The position numbers and the translations under genes were made by a program. This document shows, piece after piece, positions 45,503-53,694 of a stretch of DNA of 64,000 bases. The notes under the pieces are model-generated. The model was not told the origin of the DNA and ran no database searches. It worked only from the letters and a program-made list of their open reading frames with translations. Origin of the DNA: Cryobacterium lactosi (GTDB lineage Bacteria; Actinomycetota; Actinomycetes; Actinomycetales; Microbacteriaceae); contig NZ_SOHM01000030.1 of assembly GCF_004403945.1 (NCBI RefSeq), forward strand, positions 124,001 to 188,000, given 5' to 3'. Each line of letters starts with the position of its first letter. Positions within the stretch are counted from its first letter, which is position 1.

Positions 45503-46413
45503 GACTCGGACTTGTGCTTTCCGAAGCATCCAACGGCCTGCGCCGCAACGCCTCGATGGTCGTTTCGGTCGTACTGGTGACGTTCATCTCGCTGACCTTC
45601 GTGGGAGCGGCGATCCTCATGCAGATGCAGATCGGCCAGATGAAGAACTTCTGGTACGACCGCGCACAGGTGGGCATTTACATGTGCACCGCCATCTCGC
45701 CGGGGGAGACCTGCACGGCCGGCGAGGCCAGCCAGGAGCAGATCGACTCGGTGGAGGCGCAGCTGCAGTCCCCGACGCTGGCGACCTTCATCGACAAGTA
45801 CTACTTCGAGACCCACGAGCAGGCGTTCGAGAACTTCAAGACGCAGTTCGCGGGCAACCCCGTGGCCGACTACGTGACGGCCGATCAGCTCAACCAGACC
45901 TTCTGGGTGAACCTGAACAACCCCGCGGACTCCGATGTGCTGGTGGAGAGCCTCTCCGGCGTCGCCGGTGTCGAGAACGTGGCCGACCAACGCAAGTACC
46001 TCGATCAGATCTTCTCGGTGCTGAACGTGGCCAGTTACACGGCCATCGGGATCGCGTCGCTGATGCTCGTGGCGGCGGCTCTGCTGATCGCGACGACCAT
46101 CCGGCTGTCGGCCTTCTCCAGGCGCAAGGAGCTCGGCATTATGCGGTTGGTGGGTGCGTCGAACCGGTTCATCCAAACGCCGTTCATCCTCGAGGGTGTC
46201 TTCGCGGCACTGCTGGGATCGCTGCTGGCCGGTGGTGCGATCGTGGCGATCGTGCACTACTTCGTGCAGGGCTATCTGGGCGCCAGCCTGACCGGATTCG
46301 CCCTGGTCGGCCTCGATGATGCGTTCACCGTGGTGCCGATCCTGTTGGTCCTCGGGGCGGCGCTGGCCGCGGCGTCGGCGAACTTCGCGATCACCCGCTA
46401 TCTGAAGGTCTGA
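45499..46413 (+). CDS. ftsX: cell division protein FtsX
   Basis: Membrane partner of FtsE (304 aa). It has a cytoplasmic N-terminus with [15 protein letters not shown], a first transmembrane helix, and a large extracytoplasmic loop (about residues 45-170). The loop contains two Cys ([13 protein letters not shown]) and in mycobacteria binds the peptidoglycan hydrolase RipC. Three further helices follow, with the cytoplasmic coupling segment [20 protein letters not shown]. Its ATG lies within the ftsE stop. Confidence 0.95.
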   Translation: MRLGLVLSEASNGLRRNASMVVSVVLVTFISLTFVGAAILMQMQIGQMKNFWYDRAQVGIYMCTAISPGETCTAGEASQEQIDSVEAQLQSPTLATFIDKYYFETHEQAFENFKTQFAGNPVADYVTADQLNQTFWVNLNNPADSDVLVESLSGVAGVENVADQRKYLDQIFSVLNVASYTAIGIASLMLVAAALLIATTIRLSAFSRRKELGIMRLVGASNRFIQTPFILEGVFAALLGSLLAGGAIVAIVHYFVQGYLGASLTGFALVGLDDAFTVVPILLVLGAALAAASANFAITRYLKV

Positions 46414-46423
46414 TCAGATCCAC

Positions 46424-46429
46424 TAGACT
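46424..46429 (+). promoter_or_regulatory. -10 box candidate for smpB
   Basis: TAGACT lies 57 nt before the smpB GTG, just after the ftsX stop. smpB may therefore have its own transcript with a short leader that contains the CGAGGAG ribosome site. Confidence 0.35.
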
Positions 46430-46486
46430 GATGGGCTGCCCGGCGGATGCCAGGCCGATTTACCCGAACCGATCGAGGAGAATGCC

Positions 46487-46963
46487 GTGCCCAGGGAAAA
46501 AGGCGAGAAGGTCGTCGCGACCAATCGCAAGGCGCGCCACGACTACCTCATCGAGGATACGTACGAGGCCGGAATGGTGCTCAGTGGCACCGAGGTGAAG
46601 TCGTTGCGGGCCGGGCGGGCGTCGCTCGTCGACGGTTATGCGTTCATCGAGTCCGGTGAGGCGTGGCTGGATGCCGTGCACATTCCGGAGTACACCGCCG
46701 GCACCTGGACGAACCACCCGCCGCGTCGCAAGCGCAAGCTGCTGCTGCACAAGCAGGAGATCATCAAGATCAGCCATAAGACCAAGGAGGGTGGTTACAC
46801 CCTCATCCCGCTGAAGATCTATTTCAGCGACGGCAAGGCCAAGGTCGAGATCGCGGTGGCCAAGGGCAAGAAGGAATTCGACAAGCGCCAGACCCTGCGT
46901 GAACGCCAGGACAAGCGCGAGTCCGACCGAGCCATCTCCGCCCGCCGTAACCTCGGCGACTAG
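46487..46963 (+). CDS. smpB: SsrA-binding protein SmpB
   Basis: RNA-binding partner of tmRNA in ribosome rescue (158 aa). It has an OB-fold core with [20 protein letters not shown], then [15 protein letters not shown], and [18 protein letters not shown] as [17 protein letters not shown]. The basic C-terminal tail [18 protein letters not shown] becomes helical in the ribosome. The start is GTG after CGAGGAG. Its partner RNA ssrA lies 2.2 kb downstream, separated by a DUF222/HNH gene; the two are often adjacent. A (CAGC)5 tract follows the stop. Confidence 0.97.
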   Translation: MPREKGEKVVATNRKARHDYLIEDTYEAGMVLSGTEVKSLRAGRASLVDGYAFIESGEAWLDAVHIPEYTAGTWTNHPPRRKRKLLLHKQEIIKISHKTKEGGYTLIPLKIYFSDGKAKVEIAVAKGKKEFDKRQTLRERQDKRESDRAISARRNLGD

Positions 46964-46976
46964 CCAGCCGGATACC

Positions 46977-46996
46977 CAGCCAGCCAGCCAGCCAGC
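46977..46996. repeat. (CAGC)5 tetranucleotide tract
   Basis: Five perfect CAGC units start 13 nt after the smpB stop and end 19 nt before the HNH gene stop. They may vary in number between strains. Confidence 0.8.
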
Positions 46997-47015
46997 CAAC
47001 CCGGCCGGGCCTGAC

Positions 47016-48845
47016 TCATTCGGTGTGGGGTGGTTGTCGGGTTGTGGGGTTGTGGGCGCGGTGTTGGGGTGGTTTGCGCCAGGTGTCGGTGGGGTCGATC
47101 CAGTGTGGGGCTTTGACTTCGGGCATGCCGAGGACCATGCGGATTTTCCAGCCGTCGGTGTTGGTGATGCCGTGGTGGTGGCGCCAGCAGAGGAGCACTC
47201 CGTTGGTGACGTTGGTGGGTCCGCCGTGTTGCCAGGGGATGACGTGGTGGACTTCGGTCCATTGGGGTGGGCAGGTGCAGCCGGGGATGATGCAGCCGCC
47301 GTCTCGGGCGGTGATGGCTTTGCGTTGCATGGGGGTGAAGCAGCGGGCTTTGTTGCCCAGGGCCAGGACGGCGCCGGTGCCGCCGAAGAAGATCGGTCGG
47401 AAGCCGCCGTTGTCGATCATTTGGTTGATGGTTGTCATCGAGATGGGCCCGTCGATGCCGTCGATCCAGCCCACGCCGATGCCGGCGAGGAGGTCTGTCG
47501 CGCTCACGTGCACCATCACGGTCGGTGGCATGCCGCCCATGGTGGGGGTGCGGGGGTCTTGGGCGACTTGGACGAGGATGCCGCGGAGGATGTCGGCGCG
47601 TTTTTCGCCGCCGGTGCGTTCGTCCAGGATCTCGCCGGGCACGAGTTCGCCGGCCTCGATGCGCTGCTGCTCTTCGGCGGAGGGGAACGCGGGTGCGGTG
47701 CGGGCGGATTGGAAACTGTCGAAGAGGGTGTGGATGATGCCTTTGAGCTCCGGGGTGACGCCGCCGCGCAGCGGGTGCAACCCTCGGGTCAGCCTGCCGA
47801 AAGAGAGGGTGGATTTGGCCTCGAGGACAGCTTCGGTGGGTGCGGCGCCGTCGGGGTTCAGCGCGGCCTGCCAGGTCAGGGTCATGTCCCGGATCCGGTC
47901 GGCGGGGAAGGTGAACCCGGCCGAGTCACCCAGACGGGCGACCGGACCTGAACAAACTCCGCCGGCGTTCGAGCCGCGGTCCGTGCCAGTGTCGGCGTCG
48001 GTGTTGGTGTCGCGGTCGGTGCCGGTGTCGGTAGTGGTGTCCGCGGGGCCGGCGGTGCGGCCGAAGACCGACCCGGTCGCGCTTTCGACCAAACCGGCTT
48101 CCCCGGCATCCACGTCGGCCTGGTCCGCGTCGAAGCGGCCGTGCACCTTGTAGTCGGACAGGCCCGTGACGATATTCTCGGCCGCGTCGATGCCCAACTC
48201 GCCCGCGGCCAGTGCCGCGGCCACGAACGGGAACACCGGCTCCAACACCGCCCCGCCCAACACCCGCGGAGCCACCTTCTCACCCAAGAGCACCCGGCGT
48301 TTCATCTCCGGCACCGATGCGCCCGTCAACCGGATCAACAAATCATTCGAGTGCGTCGCGCCCAACCGCCAGGCCATCGAGTCCCGGCCCAACCCGGACC
48401 GGGACCGGTAGCCCACCACCGTCGCGGTGCTGACCCGGGCTGCATCCACCGGCCGGCCAGTGCGCTCCACCATCTGCGTCAACGCCACCACCTCGGCGTC
48501 ACTCAGAGCATTCACGTCCAGCGAGTCCATCACCGCCCGCACCGTGCGAGCCGCATCCTCCAGGGCCTGCAACTTCTCACCGAACACCCCGGTGCGCGCA
48601 CGCTGCACCCCGGGCAGATGGGCCGGATCCCGCCACGCCGGCCGCCCGTCAGTCGAAGCCCGACCCGGCCGACCGGGGAAGGACTCGCCGGGGGCCGTCG
48701 TGTCGGTGGGCCCGCCTAGGCTGCCAGCGTCCGGGCCGGACGGCTCCGGCACCGGAGACGCCAACGCAGTGTTCCAGTCACAGGGATTCGCGCTGGCGGG
48801 AGGAGTTCCCGTCGGTGCGGTGGGGCTGACCAGCTCGTCATCCAT
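47016..48845 (-). CDS. DUF222/HNH endonuclease-like protein (13E12 repeat family)
   Basis: Protein of 609 aa with an N-terminal DUF222 domain and a C-terminal HNH nuclease motif (CIIPGCTCPPQWTEVHHVIPW, then GPTNVTNGVLLCWRHHH). The Cys pairs and HH of a zinc-stabilised HNH are present. Such genes occur in many copies per actinobacterial genome; their target is unknown. Residues about 269-289 are a Thr/Asp/Gly repeat from hexanucleotide-like DNA. The ATG at 48845 is preferred over 48884, because a TTGAAA-17-TTTAAG promoter candidate would place transcription inside the longer ORF. It lies between smpB and ssrA on the opposite strand. Confidence 0.85.
   Translation of the reverse strand: MDDELVSPTAPTGTPPASANPCDWNTALASPVPEPSGPDAGSLGGPTDTTAPGESFPGRPGRASTDGRPAWRDPAHLPGVQRARTGVFGEKLQALEDAARTVRAVMDSLDVNALSDAEVVALTQMVERTGRPVDAARVSTATVVGYRSRSGLGRDSMAWRLGATHSNDLLIRLTGASVPEMKRRVLLGEKVAPRVLGGAVLEPVFPFVAAALAAGELGIDAAENIVTGLSDYKVHGRFDADQADVDAGEAGLVESATGSVFGRTAGPADTTTDTGTDRDTNTDADTGTDRGSNAGGVCSGPVARLGDSAGFTFPADRIRDMTLTWQAALNPDGAAPTEAVLEAKSTLSFGRLTRGLHPLRGGVTPELKGIIHTLFDSFQSARTAPAFPSAEEQQRIEAGELVPGEILDERTGGEKRADILRGILVQVAQDPRTPTMGGMPPTVMVHVSATDLLAGIGVGWIDGIDGPISMTTINQMIDNGGFRPIFFGGTGAVLALGNKARCFTPMQRKAITARDGGCIIPGCTCPPQWTEVHHVIPWQHGGPTNVTNGVLLCWRHHHGITNTDGWKIRMVLGMPEVKAPHWIDPTDTWRKPPQHRAHNPTTRQPPHTE
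47978..48041. repeat. low-complexity GTCGGT-like repeat inside the HNH gene
   Basis: Imperfect repetition of GTCGGT, GTTGGT and GTGTCG units encodes the Thr/Asp/Gly stretch on the minus strand. It stays in frame, as expected if units are gained or lost in multiples of three bases. Confidence 0.7.
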
Positions 48846-49210
48846 ACCGCCATTATCCCACGAATCGTACTTAAATGCGAGCATTGCTCATGTTTCAATC
48901 TAATGAGATTCACAAGTTTCTTCTACGCAGGAAGAGCGGCTTGCGGGGTCTCGACAGGCTCGACCAGCGGGATGGGGGCGTTGTCGGGATCAGGTGCGGG
49001 GTCTCGACAGGCTCGACCAGCGGGGTGGGGAGTTGCCGGGGTCGGATTAGGGGGCGCTACCTTGGCGGGGCGAAAGTGTTGTATCCTGAAAGGCCGTAGT
49101 GGTGAGCTGCAATGTTCGCCACTGCGGTCTTGGAAACAAGATTGGTAACTCAACAGCGTGTGACAACAACCGCGTACCGCTTCGCTCATTCGAGTCGGCG
49201 GCACGAACAT
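48846..49210. other. gene-free stretch between the HNH gene and ssrA
   Basis: About 365 bases without a convincing gene. It holds the HNH gene promoter candidate with a GAGCATTGCTC palindrome (48879-48889), two 30-bp repeats, and a 9-bp hairpin with one G-U pair (49094-49102/49119-49127). A TCTTG-GAAA-CAAGA hairpin (49128-49141) comes next. The ssrA promoter should lie in the last 100 bases but I could not pick it with confidence. Confidence 0.6.
48942..49024. repeat. two direct 30-bp repeats (53-bp period)
   Basis: Identical 30-bp copies at 48942-48971 and 48995-49024 share the core GGTCTCGACAGGCTCGACCA, which itself contains TCGA-N5-TCGA symmetry. The form suggests a dispersed intergenic repeat present in tandem here. 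Confidence 0.75.
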
Positions 49211-49596
49211 GGGGATGATCGGTTTCGACATTGCCTGCGTAACTGTGAGAAGCGGGTCGAGGATGCAGGGTTAACTCGTTAACGATCTCTGCAAAACAAT
49301 AAGTGCCAATTCAAACCGCACTGTCTCGCGTTCCGCTTTCGCCCTCGCGGCCTAAGTAGAACCACATTGAGACCGTCAGACCGGGAATGCTCTCTACCCG
49401 GACCCTGACGTCATTTAGAGAGATTGCTCCTATCCTGAGCCTCGGGGTATAGGGGGACTTAAACGAGGGCTGGGCTCGTCGGATCAGCTGACAGTGGCAA
49501 GTTCCGGAGCCGAGTAGAACGTCTTCACTGGATACACCCGTAGAAGAAACATGACCACAGCAATGGACCGGGGTTCAATTCCCCGCATCTCCACCA
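49211..49596 (+). ncRNA. ssrA: transfer-messenger RNA (tmRNA)
   Basis: Ribosome-rescue RNA of about 386 nt. The 5' end GGGGATG pairs with CATCTCC before the encoded ACCA at the 3' end, and the T arm GGGG-TTCAATT-CCCC is present. The tag reading frame begins at the resume codon GCC (49305-49307) and reads ANSNRTVSRSAFALAA followed by TAA (49353-49355). The ALAA ending is the standard protease degron. It works with SmpB, encoded upstream. The 3' end is a common integration site, but no second att copy is seen in this window. Confidence 0.95.
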
Positions 49597-49628
49597 TTGG
49601 GTTGTTGCCACACGCTGTTGAGAAACCG

Positions 49629-50465
49629 TCAGTCGGCCAGAAAGGCCTGATGACGGTATCCCTCCATATCGAGGATGAGTGCGGATGATTCCGGCACCTC
49701 CACGAAGGCTCCCGGTAGATCGTTGAGCGGTTCCGAGACGACGACCTTCGCATGATCGCCGAACGCCGCGAGACGCTCCTGGTCCGGGTACATCTGGCGT
49801 AGCGTGCGGATGTCCGCCGAATGGAACAGCGACCGTGTGCGTCCCTGGGTCGAATAGCGGAAGGCCCACAAGGTGGCGCCATCGGAAACGGCAACGGTTC
49901 CCTGCCAGGGGAATTGCACGCCATGGTCGTGGCCGACAGACTCGACGGTGCGGATGGCGCGCCCGATGGCGTCGATCGGGTCGTCGCGGAGACCGTAGGT
50001 CAACGCAAGATGAAAGAGCACCTCGGAGTCCGTTGTGCCGAGCACGTTCGGGTACAGCGACGGGTCGATGGCCAACGTCAGGTCGCGCCTGAGCTCCCGC
50101 CACCCCGCGATGGCGCCGTTGTGCATGAACATCCAGTTCTTGTAGCGGAACGGATGGCAGTTCGTCTGCTGGATCGGCGGTGCGGTTGCCGCGCGAACGT
50201 GGGTGAAGAAGAGCGGGCTGGTGATGGCCCGGGTGAGTTCGCTCAGATTCGCGTCGTTCCAGGCCGGTTCGATGCTGTGGAAGAGCGCCGGCTCGGTGCC
50301 CTGCGGTGCGTGGGTGGGATACCAGCCGAACCCGAAGCCATCGCCGTTCACGGTTTCGGCCCCGAGCGGGGAGTTCAGCGATTGCGCGACGATCGAGTGC
50401 TTCGCGTCGAGCACGATCGTGGCGGGACGAAGCGGTTCCCCGATATACGCCAGCCATCTACACAT
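49629..50465 (-). CDS. class II glutamine amidotransferase
   Basis: N-terminal-nucleophile amidohydrolase (278 aa). Cys2 directly follows the initiator Met (MCRWLAYIG) and would be the nucleophile after Met removal. The glutamine-binding blocks DGFGFGWYP, THVRAATAPPIQQTNCHPF, MHNGAIAGW and TTDSEVLFHL are intact. Stand-alone enzymes of this kind include YafJ-like proteins and EgtC, which hydrolyses gamma-glutamyl groups in ergothioneine synthesis. The start is set by GGGAGA before the ATG at 50465. It is divergent from a gamma-glutamyl-ligase-like gene, which makes gamma-glutamyl chemistry plausible. Confidence 0.88.
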   Translation of the reverse strand: MCRWLAYIGEPLRPATIVLDAKHSIVAQSLNSPLGAETVNGDGFGFGWYPTHAPQGTEPALFHSIEPAWNDANLSELTRAITSPLFFTHVRAATAPPIQQTNCHPFRYKNWMFMHNGAIAGWRELRRDLTLAIDPSLYPNVLGTTDSEVLFHLALTYGLRDDPIDAIGRAIRTVESVGHDHGVQFPWQGTVAVSDGATLWAFRYSTQGRTRSLFHSADIRTLRQMYPDQERLAAFGDHAKVVVSEPLNDLPGAFVEVPESSALILDMEGYRHQAFLAD

Positions 50466-50663
50466 CCGTCCATCTCCCATCCGGCACGACCGCGGCGGCG
50501 CGCACGCGACCATTGTGCACCCGTCCGCGACGGGTGGGCACGGATGCCCCGGTCCAACCCGGTGCTCCCTCGGGACGGACCCTTGACCACCATCCGGGGT
50601 GAGGCCACACTCGTCGCAGGCGGTTCACACTGTCGTGTTCCGACGTGAACGGAAGAGGTCAAC

Positions 50664-51812
50664 GTGGCGACGTTCGGCATCGAAGAGGAGTTCCAATTCC
50701 TCACTCCTGACACCCTGTTCCCCGTGGATGTGGGCGATGAGGTCTTCGCACGTCTCTCGGTGCTGCCCGCCTGGCGCGAGGTCACACACAGGGAGTTCCT
50801 GGCCTCGCAGATCGAACATGCCTCGGCGGTTTTCGACAGGATGGACGTGGCACGCACGGCCGTGACCGGCTTTCGCCGTGTGGTCACCGATCAGGCGGCC
50901 GACCTCGGTGTCATCGTGGCGAGCGTCGGCACTCCGCCCGACACGACGCCCTTCCCGTCGATCACCGACACGGAGCGCTACCAACGCATCGTGCGCAGTA
51001 TGGACGCCGTCATCGCCGACCACCAGGTGAGCGGCCTGCACGTGCACGTGGGTATCCCGAGCCGGGAGGCCGGCGTGATCGTCTTGAACGCGGTGCGGCC
51101 CTGGCTGCCGCTCTTCACGGCCATCTCGTCGAACTCGCCGATGTGGCGCGGGCAGGACACCGGGCACGACAGCTGGCGCACGGTGTTGCTGCGCCGGTGG
51201 ACGACCTCGGGCTGCCCGCCCTCCTTCATCGACGCCGCGGACTACGACCGGCGGATCGTGAGGCTGCTGGGCATCGGCGGCACTGTCGACCTCGGCGTGA
51301 TCATGTGGGACGTGCGCCTCTCGGAGCACCTGCCCACCATCGAGTTCCGGGTGGCCGACGCACAGCTGGACGCCGAGACCACGCTGTTCATCGCCGCCTT
51401 GTGCCGTGCCTTCGTGGCGCACTCCCTGGCCGTGCCGTCCGCGCGGTACGCCGCAGCACGAGCGTCCGCGCAGATGCCGTCCGAACTCCTCTCCGCCGCT
51501 CTGCTGCATTCGGCCCATCACGGAATGCGACAGCAGGTCTTCGACCCGTTGGTCGGCGGACTGGCCCCGGCGGCTGAGTGCCTCGATCGATTCGTGCGGA
51601 TGCTCGAGCCCGCGCTCGAAGAACTGGGCGACGCGGCGTTGGCGAGGGAGGCGGTGGCGCGGTTGCGGGTCGACGGCACCGGCGCCGCGCGGCAGCGCGC
51701 CGCATTCCAACGCGGCGGGCCGCCCGAGCTGGGCCGGGTGCTGACGGCGTCGATGAGCCCGCGCCAGACCAGCGAGCGGGTGACGGCGGCAGCGGAAGCG
51801 ATCCTGGGCTGA
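50664..51812 (+). CDS. YbdK-type carboxylate-amine ligase (GCS2 family)
   Basis: ATP-grasp-like GCS2 family ligase (382 aa) that joins glutamate to an amine or cysteine with weak activity in E. coli YbdK. It has FGIEEEFQFLTPDT with the metal-binding Glu cluster at the N-terminus, SGLHVHVGIPSREAGV in the middle and TIEFRVADAQLDAE near the C-terminal half. The start is GTG after GGAAGAGG. The real substrate is unknown. It is divergent from the class II amidotransferase across a 200-bp gap. The mycothiol genes lie 4 kb downstream, but a functional link is only a guess. Confidence 0.88.
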   Translation: MATFGIEEEFQFLTPDTLFPVDVGDEVFARLSVLPAWREVTHREFLASQIEHASAVFDRMDVARTAVTGFRRVVTDQAADLGVIVASVGTPPDTTPFPSITDTERYQRIVRSMDAVIADHQVSGLHVHVGIPSREAGVIVLNAVRPWLPLFTAISSNSPMWRGQDTGHDSWRTVLLRRWTTSGCPPSFIDAADYDRRIVRLLGIGGTVDLGVIMWDVRLSEHLPTIEFRVADAQLDAETTLFIAALCRAFVAHSLAVPSARYAAARASAQMPSELLSAALLHSAHHGMRQQVFDPLVGGLAPAAECLDRFVRMLEPALEELGDAALAREAVARLRVDGTGAARQRAAFQRGGPPELGRVLTASMSPRQTSERVTAAAEAILG

Positions 51813-51814
51813 CG

Positions 51815-52645
51815 TCAGTTCCCGGCGGCGACCGGATGCGGCCGCCGGGTGTCGGCGGGAACCACGAGCGGGGTGCCGGTGAGCGGGTCGCTGATGACAA
51901 CGTTGGCCAAGCCGAACACCTCCGCGACCAGCTCGGCAGTGATCGTCGTGGCGGGCGGCCCCTCGGCCACGATCCGGCCGTCCTGCATCGCGATGATGTT
52001 GGATGCGTACCGCGCGGCATGGTTGAGGTCGTGCAGCACGGCCACAACGGTGCGCCCCTGGCCGTTGAGGTCGTGCAGCAGGTTGAGCACCTCGATCTGG
52101 TGGGCGATGTCGAGGTAGGTGGTGGGCTCGTCCAGCAGGATCAGCGGCGTCTGCTGGGCCAGCACCATGGCGATCCACACGCGCTGCCGCTGCCCGCCGG
52201 AGAGCTCGTCCACCCGCCGGGTCGCCAGGTCGGCGACGTCGGTGAGGCGAAGCGCATCCGTCACGGCCGCCTCATCGGCGACGGACCACTGGCGCAGCAG
52301 CCGCTGGTGGGCGTACCGGCCGCGAGCGACCAGCTCGGCCACGGTGATGCCCTCCGGTGAGACCGCGCTCTGCGGCAGCAGTCCGAGACGGCGGGCGGTG
52401 TCCTTGGCCGGGTACGAGGCGATGTCCCGGCCGTCGAGCAGCACGGTGCCCGACGCTGCAGGCAGCAGCCCGGCCAGGGCACGCAGCAGGGTGGACTTGC
52501 CGCAGGCGTTCGGTCCGATGATCACGGTGAACGACCCGGGCGGCACGGCGAGGTCGAGATCGTCGATGACGCTGCGGCGGTCGTACCGCACGCCGAGGCC
52601 GGCTGCCTGCAGGGGCGAATTGGGTGGGCGTGTCGGTGAGCTCAT
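51815..52645 (-). CDS. iron-siderophore ABC importer ATP-binding protein (FepC-like)
   Basis: ATPase subunit (276 aa) of a ferric-siderophore importer. Walker A GPNACGKSTLLRALAGL, LPQSAVSPEGITVAELVARGRYAHQ, signature LSGGQRQRVWIAMVLAQ and Walker B LILLDEPTTYLDI are of the FecE/FepC type; GPNACGKST is characteristic of that subfamily. The ATG at 52645 follows AGGAGGAG and overlaps the permease stop. It is the last gene of a four-gene operon with an IdeR-like box at its front. Confidence 0.94.
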   Translation of the reverse strand: MSSPTRPPNSPLQAAGLGVRYDRRSVIDDLDLAVPPGSFTVIIGPNACGKSTLLRALAGLLPAASGTVLLDGRDIASYPAKDTARRLGLLPQSAVSPEGITVAELVARGRYAHQRLLRQWSVADEAAVTDALRLTDVADLATRRVDELSGGQRQRVWIAMVLAQQTPLILLDEPTTYLDIAHQIEVLNLLHDLNGQGRTVVAVLHDLNHAARYASNIIAMQDGRIVAEGPPATTITAELVAEVFGLANVVISDPLTGTPLVVPADTRRPHPVAAGN

Positions 52646-53694
52646 GCTCTCCTCCTGGATTCGTGGATGAGCAGCCAGACCAGGTAGCTGCCGCCGAGGA
52701 CCACGGTCACCACCCCGACGGGCACGGTCAGGGGAATGACATGCTGGGCGATCAGGTCCGAGCCCAGAAGCAGCGCTCCGCCGACGATCCCGGTGGTGAC
52801 GAAGGGGATGCCCGGCGTTCCGGTGAGACGGCGGGTGATCTGGGGTGCCGCCAGCGCCACGAACGCGATCGGGCCGGCCACGGCGGTCACCACGCTCACC
52901 AGGCACACGGCGAGGGCGACCGCGGCGAGCCTGGTCCGCCCGACGGCCACCCCGGTGGCGGATGCGGCGTCGTCGCCCAGGTCGAGCTGCCGCACGGCGG
53001 GGGTGACCAGGGGCACCAGGGCCAGCAGCAGCAGAATGCAGAGTCCCGCGGGAACCGCCGTTGCGGCGGTGACGCTGTTCAGGGTGCCGGCGCCCCAGGC
53101 CGAGGCGAAGAGGGCGGTTTCCAGTTCCGCTCGCAGCAGCATCCAGGTGTTGACCGAGGCCAGCATGGCCGAGATGGCGATGCCCACCACGATGAAGCGG
53201 AACCCGTGCAGACCGCCCCGGTAGGCGAGCAGGTAGATCAGGACCGCCGCCGCGAGGCCGCCGATCAGGGACCCGGCGGTCAGGAGCGGCCAGCTGCCAC
53301 CGAGGACCAGGAGGGCGATGAGCATGCCGGTGAAGGAGCCGTTCGCCAGGCCGATGATGTCCGGACTGGCCAGCGGGTTGCGGGTGATCGTCTGGAAGAT
53401 GGCGCCGGCCACGGCCAGGGCAGCGCCGAAGAGCACGGCCGCCACTGCGCGCGGCAGCCGCCACTCCAGCACCACGATGCGCGGCAACCCGTCGACCCGG
53501 CCGGTGACGACGCCGACGACCTCGGCCGGCGTCAGCGGGAAGTCGCCGAGGGCAAGGGCGAGAAGAGCCAGGAGCACCGTGACCAGGAGCATCACCGACC
53601 CGACAAGGGCGCTGCGGAGCCCGACGACCACGGTGAGGCCGCGGATGCCCACCACGATCCGCCGTCGTCCGACATCGAGGGCGGCGGTACTCAC
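52642..53694 (-). CDS. iron-siderophore ABC importer permease (FepG-like)
   Basis: FecCD-type permease (350 aa) with about nine or ten transmembrane helices. It has LEWRLPRAVAAVLFGAALAVAGAIFQTITRNPLASPDIIG, quoted in parts, the family's defining N-terminal block. GPIAFVALAAPQITRRL, the ATPase-contact loop, and VPVGVVTVVLGGSYLVWLL are also present. The start is GTG at 53694, overlapping the stop of the partner permease (GTGA). It pairs with the FepD-like subunit to form the channel. Confidence 0.93.
   Translation of the reverse strand: MSTAALDVGRRRIVVGIRGLTVVVGLRSALVGSVMLLVTVLLALLALALGDFPLTPAEVVGVVTGRVDGLPRIVVLEWRLPRAVAAVLFGAALAVAGAIFQTITRNPLASPDIIGLANGSFTGMLIALLVLGGSWPLLTAGSLIGGLAAAVLIYLLAYRGGLHGFRFIVVGIAISAMLASVNTWMLLRAELETALFASAWGAGTLNSVTAATAVPAGLCILLLLALVPLVTPAVRQLDLGDDAASATGVAVGRTRLAAVALAVCLVSVVTAVAGPIAFVALAAPQITRRLTGTPGIPFVTTGIVGGALLLGSDLIAQHVIPLTVPVGVVTVVLGGSYLVWLLIHESRRRA

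Noticed and set aside
48942..49024. CRISPR array
   Set aside because: Only two copies with a 23-bp spacer and no cas genes; a dispersed repeat fits better.
49211..49596. Integrated element at the ssrA 3' end
   Set aside because: No integrase or second copy of the tmRNA 3' end occurs downstream; ordinary genes follow directly.
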